Assembly: GCA_947623815.1 (NCBI GenBank)
Contig: CANQHO010000005.1
Coordinates: 1 to 41,078, forward strand
Direction: 5' to 3'
Source: an uncultured Bacilli bacterium
Lineage (GTDB): Bacteria; Bacillota_I; Bacilli_A; RF39; UBA660
DNA: 41,078 bases
The position numbers and the translations under genes are program-made. Positions 29,037 to 38,436 of this stretch are shown piece after piece. How positions within the stretch are numbered: position 1 is the first letter of the stretch; every line of letters starts with the position of its first letter. A model generated the notes under the pieces. That model had not been told where the DNA came from. It saw only the letters and a list, made by a program, of their open reading frames with translations, and did not search any database.

Positions 29037-29732
29037 TTATTTTTGTTTGTCTTTTTTAGGAAAAATAACTTCGTAAAAATTGGTTGGTTGTTTTTTTACT
29101 TCATTTTTTAATAAATTGATATTATCGTCGGATAAAAATTTTTCATTCGCCATTACTACTAAACTTTCATCGGCGTATTTAGATATGTCAGAAAAACCAC
29201 AATATTCATACATAAAGGTTCTAACCGTGGATACTAAAGTATTTAAATCTTGGTTTTGAATAAAGTTTTCCCATTCTAAATATAATTCTTTATTGGATGC
29301 TAGAAAGTAATTTAAAAGGGCTAACATGTATATAGGATGTCTATCATTTCGACTTAATTTATATACTAGACCATTTTTATCAACGATAGAGTTTTCTAAA
29401 GGAATACTAAGTGGTTGAATATGCATTTCTTTATCACTTAATAAAGGCAAAGTAAAAGATTTATTTTGGCCGATTTTAAAAATTTTACCATCTTTTCCAT
29501 ATAATGTATTGGGAATTAAGAAAGGATTTAATAAAACAAAACCAAGTTTTCTGATGACAAAATCAATATATGGTAAATATGTTTGATAGTCTTTAGAAAA
29601 GTTTCCAAATTCTTTTAAATTACTGGTATTTTCCTTACAATAGTTTTTAGTAATAACTTCACAAGTTTTTAATAAATTGTAATAATTTATGGGGATAATC
29701 TTACCATCGGGTTTTATTAAACAAGTTTTCAT
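29037..29732 (-). CDS. Hypothetical protein, 231 aa, in the ruvB-queA cluster
   Basis: I do not recognise this protein. It is soluble with no signal peptide. It has a beta-rich opening ([18 protein letters not shown]), a central [14 protein letters not shown] segment with loop-like Gly/Lys, and a helical C-terminal half ([21 protein letters not shown]). It overlaps ruvB by 4 nt and has GGAGGG upstream, so it belongs to the operon and is translationally coupled. Two Cys in the first half (TCLI, TCEVI) and YCKEN, YCGFSD are noted, but there is no metal-site pattern. Confidence 0.75.
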   Translation of the reverse strand: MKTCLIKPDGKIIPINYYNLLKTCEVITKNYCKENTSNLKEFGNFSKDYQTYLPYIDFVIRKLGFVLLNPFLIPNTLYGKDGKIFKIGQNKSFTLPLLSDKEMHIQPLSIPLENSIVDKNGLVYKLSRNDRHPIYMLALLNYFLASNKELYLEWENFIQNQDLNTLVSTVRTFMYEYCGFSDISKYADESLVVMANEKFLSDDNINLLKNEVKKQPTNFYEVIFPKKDKQK

Positions 29733-30727
29733 TTTCCCTCCGGAAAAGGAATATTTAAGTGTTCGTACGCTAATTTAGTTACCATTCTACCTCTAGCCGT
29801 TCTTTTAAGTAATCCCCTTTGTAATAAATATGGCTCATAGACATCTTCAATTGTCGTTTGTTCTTCGCCGATAGATGAGGCAATCGCCTCTATACCGACA
29901 GGTCCCCCATTAAATCTTTCAATGATACTTTTAAGAAGATGATAATCGGTATCATCGAGACCAAGTTCGTCAACTTTTAAGCGGTCTAAAGCAATTTTAG
30001 TTATGGATAAATCTATTTTACCATTACCTAATACTTGTGCATAGTCTCTTACTCTTTTAAAAAGTCTATTGGCTACTCTAGGAGTTCCTCTACTTCTTCT
30101 CGCTAGTTCAAAAGCGGCATCTTCATCAATTGGACAGTCTAATACCCGACTTGTTCGATTGACAATTTGGGTTAGTTCTTCATCAGAATAAAATTGTAAT
30201 TTGGATACTATTCCAAACCGATCACGCAACGGACTTGATAAATCGCCAGCCCTAGTGGTGGCCCCAACTAAAGTAAATGGGGGTAAGTCAATAGTGATAT
30301 TGCGACTATTTCCTTCATTACCCACCATTATTTCCAATTTAAAATCTTCCATAGCGGAATATAGTATTTCTTCAATATATTTAGGTATTCGATGTATTTC
30401 ATCGATAAATAAAACATCATAGTCATCTAAACTCGATAATATCGCCGCTAAATCCCCGGATTTTTCAATAGAAGGACCTGTTACGGTTTTAATTGAACTA
30501 CCTAATTCATTGGCAATTATATGGGATAAGGTTGTTTTTCCTAAGCCAGGTGGCCCATATAATAATACATGATCTAAGGCTTCTTTACGAATACGGGCGG
30601 CTTGAATAAAAATTTTGATGTTTTCTTTAACTTCCGTTTGCCCAATGTATTCTTCCATTTGTCTAGGTCTTATTTGTTCTTCATTATCTTCTTCTAATTG
30701 TTCATTGGTTATAATTCTATCATCCAT
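29729..30727 (-). CDS. ruvB: Holliday junction helicase motor RuvB
   Basis: A 332-aa AAA+ ATPase that drives branch migration of Holliday junctions with RuvA. Start signature [11 protein letters not shown] (21-31), Walker [11 protein letters not shown] (about 59-68), Walker [11 protein letters not shown] (about 105-114), sensor [20 protein letters not shown] and the C-terminal winged helix ([14 protein letters not shown]) are all present. AGGAGGAA lies before the ATG and ruvA ends 10 nt upstream. No ruvC is present, as usual for Bacilli where RecU replaces it. Confidence 0.98.
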   Translation of the reverse strand: MDDRIITNEQLEEDNEEQIRPRQMEEYIGQTEVKENIKIFIQAARIRKEALDHVLLYGPPGLGKTTLSHIIANELGSSIKTVTGPSIEKSGDLAAILSSLDDYDVLFIDEIHRIPKYIEEILYSAMEDFKLEIMVGNEGNSRNITIDLPPFTLVGATTRAGDLSSPLRDRFGIVSKLQFYSDEELTQIVNRTSRVLDCPIDEDAAFELARRSRGTPRVANRLFKRVRDYAQVLGNGKIDLSITKIALDRLKVDELGLDDTDYHLLKSIIERFNGGPVGIEAIASSIGEEQTTIEDVYEPYLLQRGLLKRTARGRMVTKLAYEHLNIPFPEGK

Positions 30728-30736
30728 AATTTCCTC

Positions 30737-31279
30737 CTATTTTAATAATAGTTTTAAGGCTTCTTTAATTTGGTCTTCTAAACTTTCACTTTGTATTTTA
30801 GGTATTATTTTACTGATATCAGTCTTTTTATATCCCAAAGCCAGTAAGGCTTCTTCTAATTCTTCTTTAGATACATTATCGGTTTGATTAGTAACTAATT
30901 TTCCTTTTAAATCGAGAATTATTTGTCTCGCTACTTTATCTCCTATTTTAGGGAATTTTTTTAAGTAAGAGACGTTTTCTTTATCGATGGCTTCAATGAT
31001 TAAACTGTGATCACTCGCTAAAAATGGCAAAGCCATTTTACATCCTACTCCTTTAACACTAATTAGTTTTAAAAACAACTGTTTTTCTTCTAGACTCTTG
31101 AAACCATAAAGCGATATTTCATCTTCTTTTACATATTGATAAATATATATTTTAACAGAGTCATTTTTTTTAAAAGAGTATGGACTAGCCGTATGAATTA
31201 AATAGCCAATTCCTTGATTTTCTACTGTTATGGCATCACTTTCAATTTCACTTATTATTCCATTTATATAATTATACAT
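30737..31279 (-). CDS. ruvA: Holliday junction DNA helicase subunit RuvA
   Basis: A 180-aa junction-binding protein, a little shorter than the 195-205 aa typical. Domain I has the family opening MYNYINGIISEIESD, with the strand-turn GYLIHTASPYSF; the two helix-hairpin-helix motifs follow (LISVKGVGCKMALPFL and KFPKIGDKVARQIILDL), and domain III (EEALLALGYKKTDI) contacts RuvB. It is 3 nt after lepA and 10 nt before ruvB. Confidence 0.96.
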   Translation of the reverse strand: MYNYINGIISEIESDAITVENQGIGYLIHTASPYSFKKNDSVKIYIYQYVKEDEISLYGFKSLEEKQLFLKLISVKGVGCKMALPFLASDHSLIIEAIDKENVSYLKKFPKIGDKVARQIILDLKGKLVTNQTDNVSKEELEEALLALGYKKTDISKIIPKIQSESLEDQIKEALKLLLK

Positions 31280-31281
31280 AT

Positions 31282-33078
31282 TTACTCCTCATCCATTTTT
31301 AATACTGATAAAAAGGCTTCTTGTGGTATTTCAATATTACCAACCATTTTCATTCTTTTTTTACCTTCTTTTTGTTTTTCTAATAATTTTCTTTTGCGGC
31401 TAACATCGCCACCGTAACATTTGGCCAAAACATTTTTTCTAACGGCTTTGATTGTTTCGCGAGCAATTATTTTAGAGCCAATGGCGGCTTGAATTGGGAC
31501 TTCCCAAAGTTGCCGGGGTATTTGTTTTTTTAAATTTTCCACTATTTTTTTACCTCTTTGATAAGCAAAGTCTTTATGGACTATCAAACTTAAGGCATCG
31601 ACAAGATTGCCGTTTAATAATATATCCATTCTAACTAAGTTACTACTTTTATATCCGATTAGTTCATAATCAAATGAAGCGTAACCTTTAGTACTAGATT
31701 TAAGGCGATCAAAAAAATCGTAAACTATTTCAGATAGGGGTATTTCATAATGGATATTGACTCTTTTTTCATCTAAGTATTCCATACTGATAAAGTTACC
31801 TCTTTTGTTTTGACATAATTCCATTATTGGACCAATATACGTACTTGGTACAAAAATAGATGTTCTAATATATGGTTCTTTAATATCGGCGATAAGTGCT
31901 CTATCCGGCATAGAACTAGGACTATCTATTAAGACATTAGTTTTGTCGGTTTTTAAAACATCGTAAACTACTGATGGTGAGGTAGCAATTATATCGATAC
32001 CAAATTCTCTTTCAATTCTTTCTTCGATTATTTCCATATGTAATAATCCTAAAAAACCACATCGAAAGCCAAAACCTAAAGCCTTTGATGTTTCAGGAGA
32101 AAATTCTAAGGCCGCATCATTTAATTTCAGTTTTTCTAAGGCTTCTTTCAAGGCTTCAAATTGATTAGTTTCGGTTGGATATAAACCACAAAATACCATC
32201 GGTTTCATCGGTTTATATCCTGGTAAAGCCTCAGTTTTGGTTCCATATTTGATTATGGTATCTCCTACTTTAACGTCTTCAATTGATTTAATGGCCGCAC
32301 ATACATAGCCAACTTCCCCGGTTTTTAATTCGTCTTTTTTTATTTCATGGGGAGTATGAACTCCTAATTCTACTACTTCATATATGGCATTGGTGGCTTT
32401 CATTTGAATTTTGTCTTTTAGTTTAATACATCCATTAACAACCCGAACGGAGGCGACTATTCCACGATATGAATCAAAGTAACTATCAAAGATAAGGGCT
32501 TGTAAATCGGCGGATTTTTCACCACTTGGTGCGGGTATTCTTTCGACTATTGCCTCTAATAATTTATCAATACCTTCTCCCGTTTTAGCACTGGTCAAAA
32601 TTATTTCTTCTTTAGTAAATCCAAAGGTATCAATTAACTCTTTAGTAACTTTTTCGATATTGGCATTGGGTAAATCGATTTTGTTGATAACGGGAATGAT
32701 GGTTAAATTATTATCTAAAGCCAAGTATAAATTGGCTAAAGTTTGGGCTTCAATTCCTTGGGCTGCATCGACTATTAAAATAGCCCCTTCACAGGCCGCT
32801 AAAGATCTGGATACTTCGTAAGAAAAATCGACATGACCTGGGGTATCTATTAAATGTAGTAAATATTCTTCATTATCTTTTTTATATTTAAGTTGTACTG
32901 CATTAAGTTTTATGGTGATACCACGTTCTCTTTCTATATCCATATTGTCTAAAAGTTGGTCTTTTTTTTCTCTTTCTTGAATAGCACCAGTTTTTTCTAA
33001 TATCCGATCAGCAAGTGTACTTTTTCCATGATCAATATGGGCAATTATGGAAAAATTTCTTATGTTTTCTTGTTTCAT
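31282..33078 (-). CDS. lepA: Elongation factor 4 (LepA)
   Basis: A 598-aa GTPase that back-translocates or aids ribosome biogenesis. G1 [15 protein letters not shown] (about 12-26), the GITIK effector segment, G3 [11 protein letters not shown] and G4 NKIDLP are present, and the C-terminal LepA-specific domain ends with [20 protein letters not shown] 33078 is chosen because GGTGATCC lies just upstream; the 33096 ATG lacks a ribosome site. It opens the operon through miaA. It lacks a hemN partner here. Confidence 0.98.
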   Translation of the reverse strand: MKQENIRNFSIIAHIDHGKSTLADRILEKTGAIQEREKKDQLLDNMDIERERGITIKLNAVQLKYKKDNEEYLLHLIDTPGHVDFSYEVSRSLAACEGAILIVDAAQGIEAQTLANLYLALDNNLTIIPVINKIDLPNANIEKVTKELIDTFGFTKEEIILTSAKTGEGIDKLLEAIVERIPAPSGEKSADLQALIFDSYFDSYRGIVASVRVVNGCIKLKDKIQMKATNAIYEVVELGVHTPHEIKKDELKTGEVGYVCAAIKSIEDVKVGDTIIKYGTKTEALPGYKPMKPMVFCGLYPTETNQFEALKEALEKLKLNDAALEFSPETSKALGFGFRCGFLGLLHMEIIEERIEREFGIDIIATSPSVVYDVLKTDKTNVLIDSPSSMPDRALIADIKEPYIRTSIFVPSTYIGPIMELCQNKRGNFISMEYLDEKRVNIHYEIPLSEIVYDFFDRLKSSTKGYASFDYELIGYKSSNLVRMDILLNGNLVDALSLIVHKDFAYQRGKKIVENLKKQIPRQLWEVPIQAAIGSKIIARETIKAVRKNVLAKCYGGDVSRKRKLLEKQKEGKKRMKMVGNIEIPQEAFLSVLKMDEE

Positions 33079-33101
33079 TTGGATCACCTTTTCCATGATT
33101 T

Positions 33102-33130
33102 ATTATATCATAAGGGATAATTATAAGCAA
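33102..33130 (-). promoter_or_regulatory. Promoter of the lepA-ruvAB-queA-miaA operon
   Basis: Leftward TTGCTT (33125-33130), 17 nt and TATAAT (33102-33107), about 25 nt before the lepA start. Confidence 0.8.
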
Positions 33131-33248
33131 TGAATTGTAATTTTAAAATTCTTAGTTTTTCGATATTTAAAATAATCTAACTACCATTTTACTATACCAT
33201 ACGTATATTCGCTAGTCAACATTTTTTACCCCCTTTATTTTTTTCAAC

Positions 33249-33277
33249 TTGTTTTATCATTTTTTCCATGCTATAAT
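33249..33277 (+). promoter_or_regulatory. Promoter for a probably leaderless mRNA
   Basis: TTGTTT (33249-33254), 17 nt and TATAAT (33272-33277). The ATG of the next gene is at 33284, exactly where transcription would start, and there is no ribosome site. Confidence 0.7.
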
Positions 33278-33283
33278 TTTTTT

Positions 33284-33661
33284 ATGGAAAATTTTTATAA
33301 CATTAGAATAATAAATTGGTTTAGGAGTGAATACAACGGTTCAGTTATTATTGACTCTAATAATATAAACGGTGTTTGTATAGGCAGTAATTATGGAAAT
33401 ATATATGAATTATCTGGTCATTTTACCGAAGATAAATTATATATGGAAATTATATCCCCTTCGGAAGTAATTCCTATTCTTTTAACTAAAAGTGATTATT
33501 TTCCTAGGCAATCATTAGCTAACTCAGTTTATTATTCTGGGGAAACATTAGATATTTGTGAAGATAGCATTTTTATTGAATTAACGGCTATTAACGATAT
33601 CAAAAAAACAATTCAAGAATTAGAAAAAAATAAAATTAAAACATTCAGGAGGCATTTATGA
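33284..33661 (+). CDS. Hypothetical protein, 125 aa
   Basis: I do not recognise this protein. It is soluble and beta-rich (SVIIDSNNINGVCIGSNYGN, then HFTEDKLYMEIISPSEVIPI), with a short helix at the C terminus (IKKTIQELEKNKIKT). It looks like a small sandwich or barrel. The ATG is at the predicted transcription start, so translation is probably leaderless. It overlaps the following gene by 4 nt and is thus co-expressed with it. Confidence 0.7.
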   Translation: MENFYNIRIINWFRSEYNGSVIIDSNNINGVCIGSNYGNIYELSGHFTEDKLYMEIISPSEVIPILLTKSDYFPRQSLANSVYYSGETLDICEDSIFIELTAINDIKKTIQELEKNKIKTFRRHL

Positions 33662-34620
33662 AAAAAAATATTACTTATAAAGTAAATACTAAAAATTTAT
33701 TGGCTTTATGCCATATACTTGATGACTATAAAGTATTTAGCACTAAAATTGATGAAATTTCTAAATCAAAGGAATTTCCTATTAGTGACATGGTAAAAAT
33801 TGTAACTAGAAATTTTACTTTCAATTATGAAATGGTTAAATTCTACAACGAAAATAAACAAATAATTGATACTATTCTTAATTATACTTATATATCTGAT
33901 TTTATAATTCACAAAAAAGAGTTAGATGATATTTATAATTATTTGATTAAACATCAAGACAAATTAAATAAAATAATACCTTTAATAACTAAATTAGACA
34001 ATTTAAAAATTAAAACAATAGAATTTGATGAGTCTTTAGATTTTACAGATAAAATATATAATCTTGATACTGCTTTCAATTATAATTTTGAATACTACTA
34101 TTTAGATAATATGGAAATACTTCCTACTTATGATTCCCAACAAGTCAATTATAAAACTAACAACTCAAATTATGAAATAGAAATTAGTCGCAATCTTATC
34201 AATGATATCATTTGTAATTCTATTAGGGTTAATAGTTTATGGTTTGATTCTAATAAATTACCGGATGTTATAACCATCGAAAGTACTTTTAATAAAATTG
34301 TTGCTTTAGCAAGCACTGTTAAACCAGACCAAAAAAGTTTAAAAAATATTATCGATTTAGATATGGCTATGGAAAATATCCAAAAAGAAATAGCAAATTT
34401 CTATGATAAAGTTGAACAAATGAAAGATAATAAAGCCAAACAAGAACTTATAAAACTTTTAGAAGACACTAAACAACTTTTAAATAATATCGCCAAAATA
34501 AATCAAAAATATTCGACTGATATTTATAATACTAATCCCAAAATAAATGAAGAATTAGTCAATAAGGAAAAAGAAAAAATATATGCTAAAAAATGGTTTT
34601 CTTCTATAGATATTGATTAA
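33658..34620 (+). CDS. Hypothetical helical protein, 320 aa
   Basis: I do not recognise this protein. AGGAGG precedes the overlapping ATG. It is Lys/Asn/Ile-rich without membrane segments. The N-terminal and C-terminal thirds look alpha-helical and coiled-coil-like (YNYLIKHQDKLNKIIPLITK; later KAKQELIKLLEDTKQLLNNI). The middle (LDTAFNYNFEYYYLDNMEIL) is more beta-like. Together with the 125-aa gene it forms a two-gene unit ending at a strong terminator; they may be a partner pair. Confidence 0.7.
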   Translation: MKKNITYKVNTKNLLALCHILDDYKVFSTKIDEISKSKEFPISDMVKIVTRNFTFNYEMVKFYNENKQIIDTILNYTYISDFIIHKKELDDIYNYLIKHQDKLNKIIPLITKLDNLKIKTIEFDESLDFTDKIYNLDTAFNYNFEYYYLDNMEILPTYDSQQVNYKTNNSNYEIEISRNLINDIICNSIRVNSLWFDSNKLPDVITIESTFNKIVALASTVKPDQKSLKNIIDLDMAMENIQKEIANFYDKVEQMKDNKAKQELIKLLEDTKQLLNNIAKINQKYSTDIYNTNPKINEELVNKEKEKIYAKKWFSSIDID

Positions 34621-34645
34621 CATAAGTTTTACTTATGTTTTTTTA
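34620..34645 (+). terminator. Terminator of the two hypothetical genes
   Basis: ACATAAGT (34620-34627), loop TTT, ACTTATGT (34631-34638), then a T-run, starting at the stop codon. Confidence 0.88.
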
Positions 34646-34653
34646 AAAAAGAA

Positions 34654-34674
34654 AAAACTGTTAAAAACAGTTTT
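34654..34674 (-). terminator. Terminator of the ABC transporter gene
   Basis: Leftward AAAACTGTT, loop TTT, AACAGTTTT, then a T-run; it overlaps the stop at 34673. Confidence 0.85.
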
Positions 34675-37600
34675 ATTCAGTTCGAAGAGCAATAACGGGA
34701 TCCTTTTTAGATGCTGCTTTAGCGGGTATTAAACCACCAAGTAAAGTTATAATAATACTAAGTATTACTAACAATAAAGCATTTTTAAAATAAAGGATAA
34801 CATTTAAAGGAATATCGCCAATAAAATGGTGCAAAATAGAATTGATAATTGGAATCACACTATAAGAAACACCAATCCCAATCATTCCCGATAACAAGCC
34901 AATTATAAATGTTTCAGCATTAAAGATTGATGATATATTTCTTTTAGATGCTCCAATTGCTCTTAAAATACCAATTTCTTTAGTTCTTTCATAAACGGAT
35001 ATATAAGTTATAATACCAATCATAAAAGATGATACTACCAAAGAAATAGAAGTAAATGCTATCAATACATAAGTTACTGTATTAACAATTGTTTTAACAG
35101 AATTTATAAGAATTCCTGTCGTATCAGTATAATGAATTACTTTTTCTTCATCATCTTGTTTTTTATTATAATCGTCGATAAACTTTAAAAAGTTTTCTTT
35201 ACCATCAAAACTATCAAAGTAAAAAGACATATAAGTTGGTTCTTCTTTTTCTTGGTAACCTAAAGAAATTAAATTACTAGTAGCCGTTTTCTTCTCATTT
35301 GACATCATGGAAGTAACTAATCTAGTTATTTCATCTTCGGTCATATTAAATTTAAAAGCAGAAGCAATTTTATCTTGGTCGACATTAAAAGCATTAGATA
35401 AACTACTAGTTAAATTAGTCATCATTTCCGATACTTTGGTCAAAACTGTTTTTTTCATAACAGCTTCAGTCATTATTTTAGCCAATTGATCTTCAGTTTT
35501 GATAATTGCGGCACTTTCAACAAATGATTTAGTTACAGTTTCACTAATTGTTTTATCAATAACTACATTGTTTTTTAATTCTTCCGTTGGCATCATACTA
35601 GTATAAGTAGTTATATATACATTTAATAAACTTTTTAGTAGTCCTGTATATGTCTCTTTAAAAGTAGCCGCTGGAATTACATAATTTTTTTCCATCTTAT
35701 TTAAGATATTAGTAACTTCTTTGGTTTTTAAATAATTATTGACTATTGTATCTATATCTTCTGCCTTCACACTACCTTTGATACTATCAAACATACCTTT
35801 AGTAAAAGTATTTAAATTATCAGAAAATGTTTTTTGGGCTTTAGATGTATCGGTTGTTATTGCATCATTTATTTCTTGCATATATTTTTGACTTTGTTTT
35901 TCGATAGCTTTATTATCTATTTTAATATTGAAGGCCTGTTCTAATTTCTTTTTATCAATACTAATTAAATCTTCAAACGATAAATCTAAAGCATTGTTTC
36001 CTTCATCAAATTTTTTGTTGGAAAAAATATCTATATCTTTATTTTCAAGTTGTTTTTTTACTATGTCGGTTTCACTAGCATTATCAATTATATAATCTGT
36101 TAAAGCCCCAGTATAAGAAACTCCTGGTCTTAGTATTGTCGATGTCTCCCCTTCTTTAGGGGCTATTATACCGACAATTTTTAAATTGATGGCCTTATCA
36201 TAAAGATCTTTTAAAGTTTCACTATCTTCACTCATGTTTTCATAAACTTTATATTTGGAGTTATATTTATACATATCAGTTGGTAAAACCAGTTTAAGTT
36301 CTAAATCCATCAATTCTTGATAAGATAAAGTTAATGGTTCATTTTGGATATTTACTTTTTCCCCATTCATTATTTTAGTTACAATAGTAGTAAGTTCTTT
36401 AGTATCTCTTAGTCCTAAAGAATAAACTAATAAATCGGGTATTGTATTTTTATCCGACAAAACTATCATTATCTCATCATATTTTTCGGGTAAACGACCA
36501 GCTAAAATGTCATAAGATTTTTTAATAGCATTTGTGTCACTAGTCATTTTAGTATAAACGGAAGTGAATGATGACATGATACTAGAATTCATCATAGCAC
36601 TAAATGAATCACTAGGATTTAATTTGACGATTTTTTTAGTGGCATCTTTAGTATAAATTAAAGGTTCAACACTATAATAATTTTCGATATTAGAAACGTT
36701 TTGATTTACTTCATTTTGATGATCTTCTAAATATTTTTTAAAACTTTTTAAATCGTTGGTACTTAAGGCTTTTAACATATTAGATATGTATTGTTCTTCT
36801 TTTAAACTACCCTTTTTTCCGGTTTCTTCTTCACTAGGGGTCATAGATAACAACATACTAGTTAAATCAGTTGCCTCTTGCATGATAGTTAAGGGATAAG
36901 AAGTTAAGGTATCTTCTTGGATTTTATCTACATAACTTTGAAAGCCATTAGAAACGGCTTGCACTAAAGCAATTCCAATTATTCCAATTGATCCGGCAAA
37001 GGAAACTAAAATGGTTCTTCCTTTTTTAGTAAGTAAGTTATTTAAAGAAAGCCTAAAAGCCGTTAAAAAACTCATCGATGTTTTTTTAATTTTAGGCATT
37101 TTTTCAATGATATTTTCTTTTTCATCTAAGGGATTTGAGTCTTCAGTAATGACCCCATCTAGTATTTTAATAATCCGATTAGAATAAAGGTTGGCTAAAT
37201 CAGGATTATGAGTAACCATAATAATAAGTTTGTTTTTTGATATTTTTTTTAGAATATCCATAACTTGTTTACTAGTTTTAGTATCCAAAGCCCCCGTTGG
37301 TTCATCGGCTAAGATGATATCAGGATCATTTACTAAGGCTCTAGCTATCGCTACTCTCTGCATTTGCCCACCAGATAATTGATTGGGCTTTTTATGGATT
37401 TGGTCTTTTAATCCAACTTCTTCTAAGGCTTGAATAGCCCTTCTTTTTCTTTCTTTTTTAGAAATACCGCCAATCGTTAAGGCTAGTTCTACATTAGATA
37501 GTATGGTTTGATGGGATATCAAGTTATAACTTTGAAAGACAAAACCTACTCGGTAGTTACGATAAGCATCCCAGTCTCTATTTTTAAATTTTTTGGTGGA

Positions 37601-37801
37601 AATTCCATTGATTATTAAATCTCCTGAGGTATATCTATCTAATCCCCCAATAATGTTTAACAAAGTTGTTTTTCCACAACCACTTTGTCCTAATATTGAT
37701 ACAAATTCACTTTTTCTAAATTTTAAAGTAATTCCTTTTAAGGCTTCGACTTTTTCATTACCTGTTACATAGGTTTTTTTTATGTTTTTAAGTTCTAACA
37801 T
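34673..37801 (-). CDS. ABC transporter, ATPase fused to permease (MacB/LolCDE-like)
   Basis: A 1042-aa membrane protein. Residues 1-220 are the ATPase: Walker A GQSGCGKTT (about 38-46), signature LSGGQMQRVAIARAL (about 142-156), Walker B ILADEPTGALD. One span follows (about 262-285). A very long extracytoplasmic region of about 600 residues, much of it helical, precedes three C-terminal spans with the FtsX-like stretch VYERTKEIGILRAIGASKRN. This is the MacB/FtsX-type fold in which ATP hydrolysis moves the outer domain mechanically. The substrate is unknown; peptide or lipoprotein handling is typical. Monocistronic. Confidence 0.92.
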   Translation of the reverse strand: MLELKNIKKTYVTGNEKVEALKGITLKFRKSEFVSILGQSGCGKTTLLNIIGGLDRYTSGDLIINGISTKKFKNRDWDAYRNYRVGFVFQSYNLISHQTILSNVELALTIGGISKKERKRRAIQALEEVGLKDQIHKKPNQLSGGQMQRVAIARALVNDPDIILADEPTGALDTKTSKQVMDILKKISKNKLIIMVTHNPDLANLYSNRIIKILDGVITEDSNPLDEKENIIEKMPKIKKTSMSFLTAFRLSLNNLLTKKGRTILVSFAGSIGIIGIALVQAVSNGFQSYVDKIQEDTLTSYPLTIMQEATDLTSMLLSMTPSEEETGKKGSLKEEQYISNMLKALSTNDLKSFKKYLEDHQNEVNQNVSNIENYYSVEPLIYTKDATKKIVKLNPSDSFSAMMNSSIMSSFTSVYTKMTSDTNAIKKSYDILAGRLPEKYDEIMIVLSDKNTIPDLLVYSLGLRDTKELTTIVTKIMNGEKVNIQNEPLTLSYQELMDLELKLVLPTDMYKYNSKYKVYENMSEDSETLKDLYDKAINLKIVGIIAPKEGETSTILRPGVSYTGALTDYIIDNASETDIVKKQLENKDIDIFSNKKFDEGNNALDLSFEDLISIDKKKLEQAFNIKIDNKAIEKQSQKYMQEINDAITTDTSKAQKTFSDNLNTFTKGMFDSIKGSVKAEDIDTIVNNYLKTKEVTNILNKMEKNYVIPAATFKETYTGLLKSLLNVYITTYTSMMPTEELKNNVVIDKTISETVTKSFVESAAIIKTEDQLAKIMTEAVMKKTVLTKVSEMMTNLTSSLSNAFNVDQDKIASAFKFNMTEDEITRLVTSMMSNEKKTATSNLISLGYQEKEEPTYMSFYFDSFDGKENFLKFIDDYNKKQDDEEKVIHYTDTTGILINSVKTIVNTVTYVLIAFTSISLVVSSFMIGIITYISVYERTKEIGILRAIGASKRNISSIFNAETFIIGLLSGMIGIGVSYSVIPIINSILHHFIGDIPLNVILYFKNALLLVILSIIITLLGGLIPAKAASKKDPVIALRTE

Positions 37802-37875
37802 GTCAAGCCTCCTTTTATCTCTAATATATTATAACATGTCTTTTATTTTGGCGCAATAAACGCTTCTTTTTAATT

Positions 37876-38373
37876 TTATGTTTTCCGATATTTTAAATAT
37901 CTTTTTTTATAAATTTCTAAATCTTTTTCTTGATAATAGGCTATTACATTTAATACATCTTGGTAATTTTGAAATTGGTATTTAAATTTTTCAATTTCTT
38001 CTTTAGTTAATTTATAGCCCATTAAAAATCTTTTAGCCCGTTCCGGATGAAGATTTAAACCAGTTTCAATGATTTCTTTTCTAGATAGTTCTCTAATTAT
38101 AGATAATTTTTCTACTGCGTACATATCATAATAACCATAGTATTCATCATTGTATTTCTTAACTAAACCACTACCTTTTACTTGGCATATTGTAATTGGG
38201 GTTTTAAAGGAATCATAATAACGTAAAGTGTCTTCGATATTTTTACATAAGTGGTAACCTTTTTTTCCAAAAATTAGTTTTCCTGTATTTACATAAATTT
38301 TTCCAATCTCTAATTGTTCTTGATATCTATTTTTTAAACCTTTTTCCAAACTTTTATAGCCTATTACTTCCAT
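37876..38373 (-). CDS. DUF7666-like hypothetical protein
   Basis: A 165-aa soluble protein from ATG 38373, chosen because GGTGG precedes it; upstream in-frame codons up to 38409 would add 12 residues with no ribosome site. The first half (GYKSLEKGLKNRYQ, GKIYVNTGKLIFGKKGYHLC, then EDTLRYYD) resembles the DUF7666 pattern of phage and bacterial proteins: a G-x-x-Y opening, G-x-x-Y-x-x-x-G and K-x-G-x-H-x-C. Its function is unknown. It stands alone between the ABC transporter and ftsK. Confidence 0.6.
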   Translation of the reverse strand: MEVIGYKSLEKGLKNRYQEQLEIGKIYVNTGKLIFGKKGYHLCKNIEDTLRYYDSFKTPITICQVKGSGLVKKYNDEYYGYYDMYAVEKLSIIRELSRKEIIETGLNLHPERAKRFLMGYKLTKEEIEKFKYQFQNYQDVLNVIAYYQEKDLEIYKKRYLKYRKT

Positions 38374-38407
38374 AAAACCACCGAGAATTATTATAACATT
38401 TATATGC

Positions 38408-38436
38408 AATAAACACTAGTTTTTCTAGTGTTTATT
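38408..38436 (-). terminator. Stem-loop at the ftsK stop
   Basis: AATAAACACTAG (38408-38419) pairs exactly with CTAGTGTTTATT (38425-38436). The stem is strong, but no T-run follows leftward, so terminator function is uncertain. Confidence 0.5.

Noticed and set aside
35307-35489. 60-aa rightward ORF opposite the ABC transporter
   Set aside because: Antisense shadow without a start signal.
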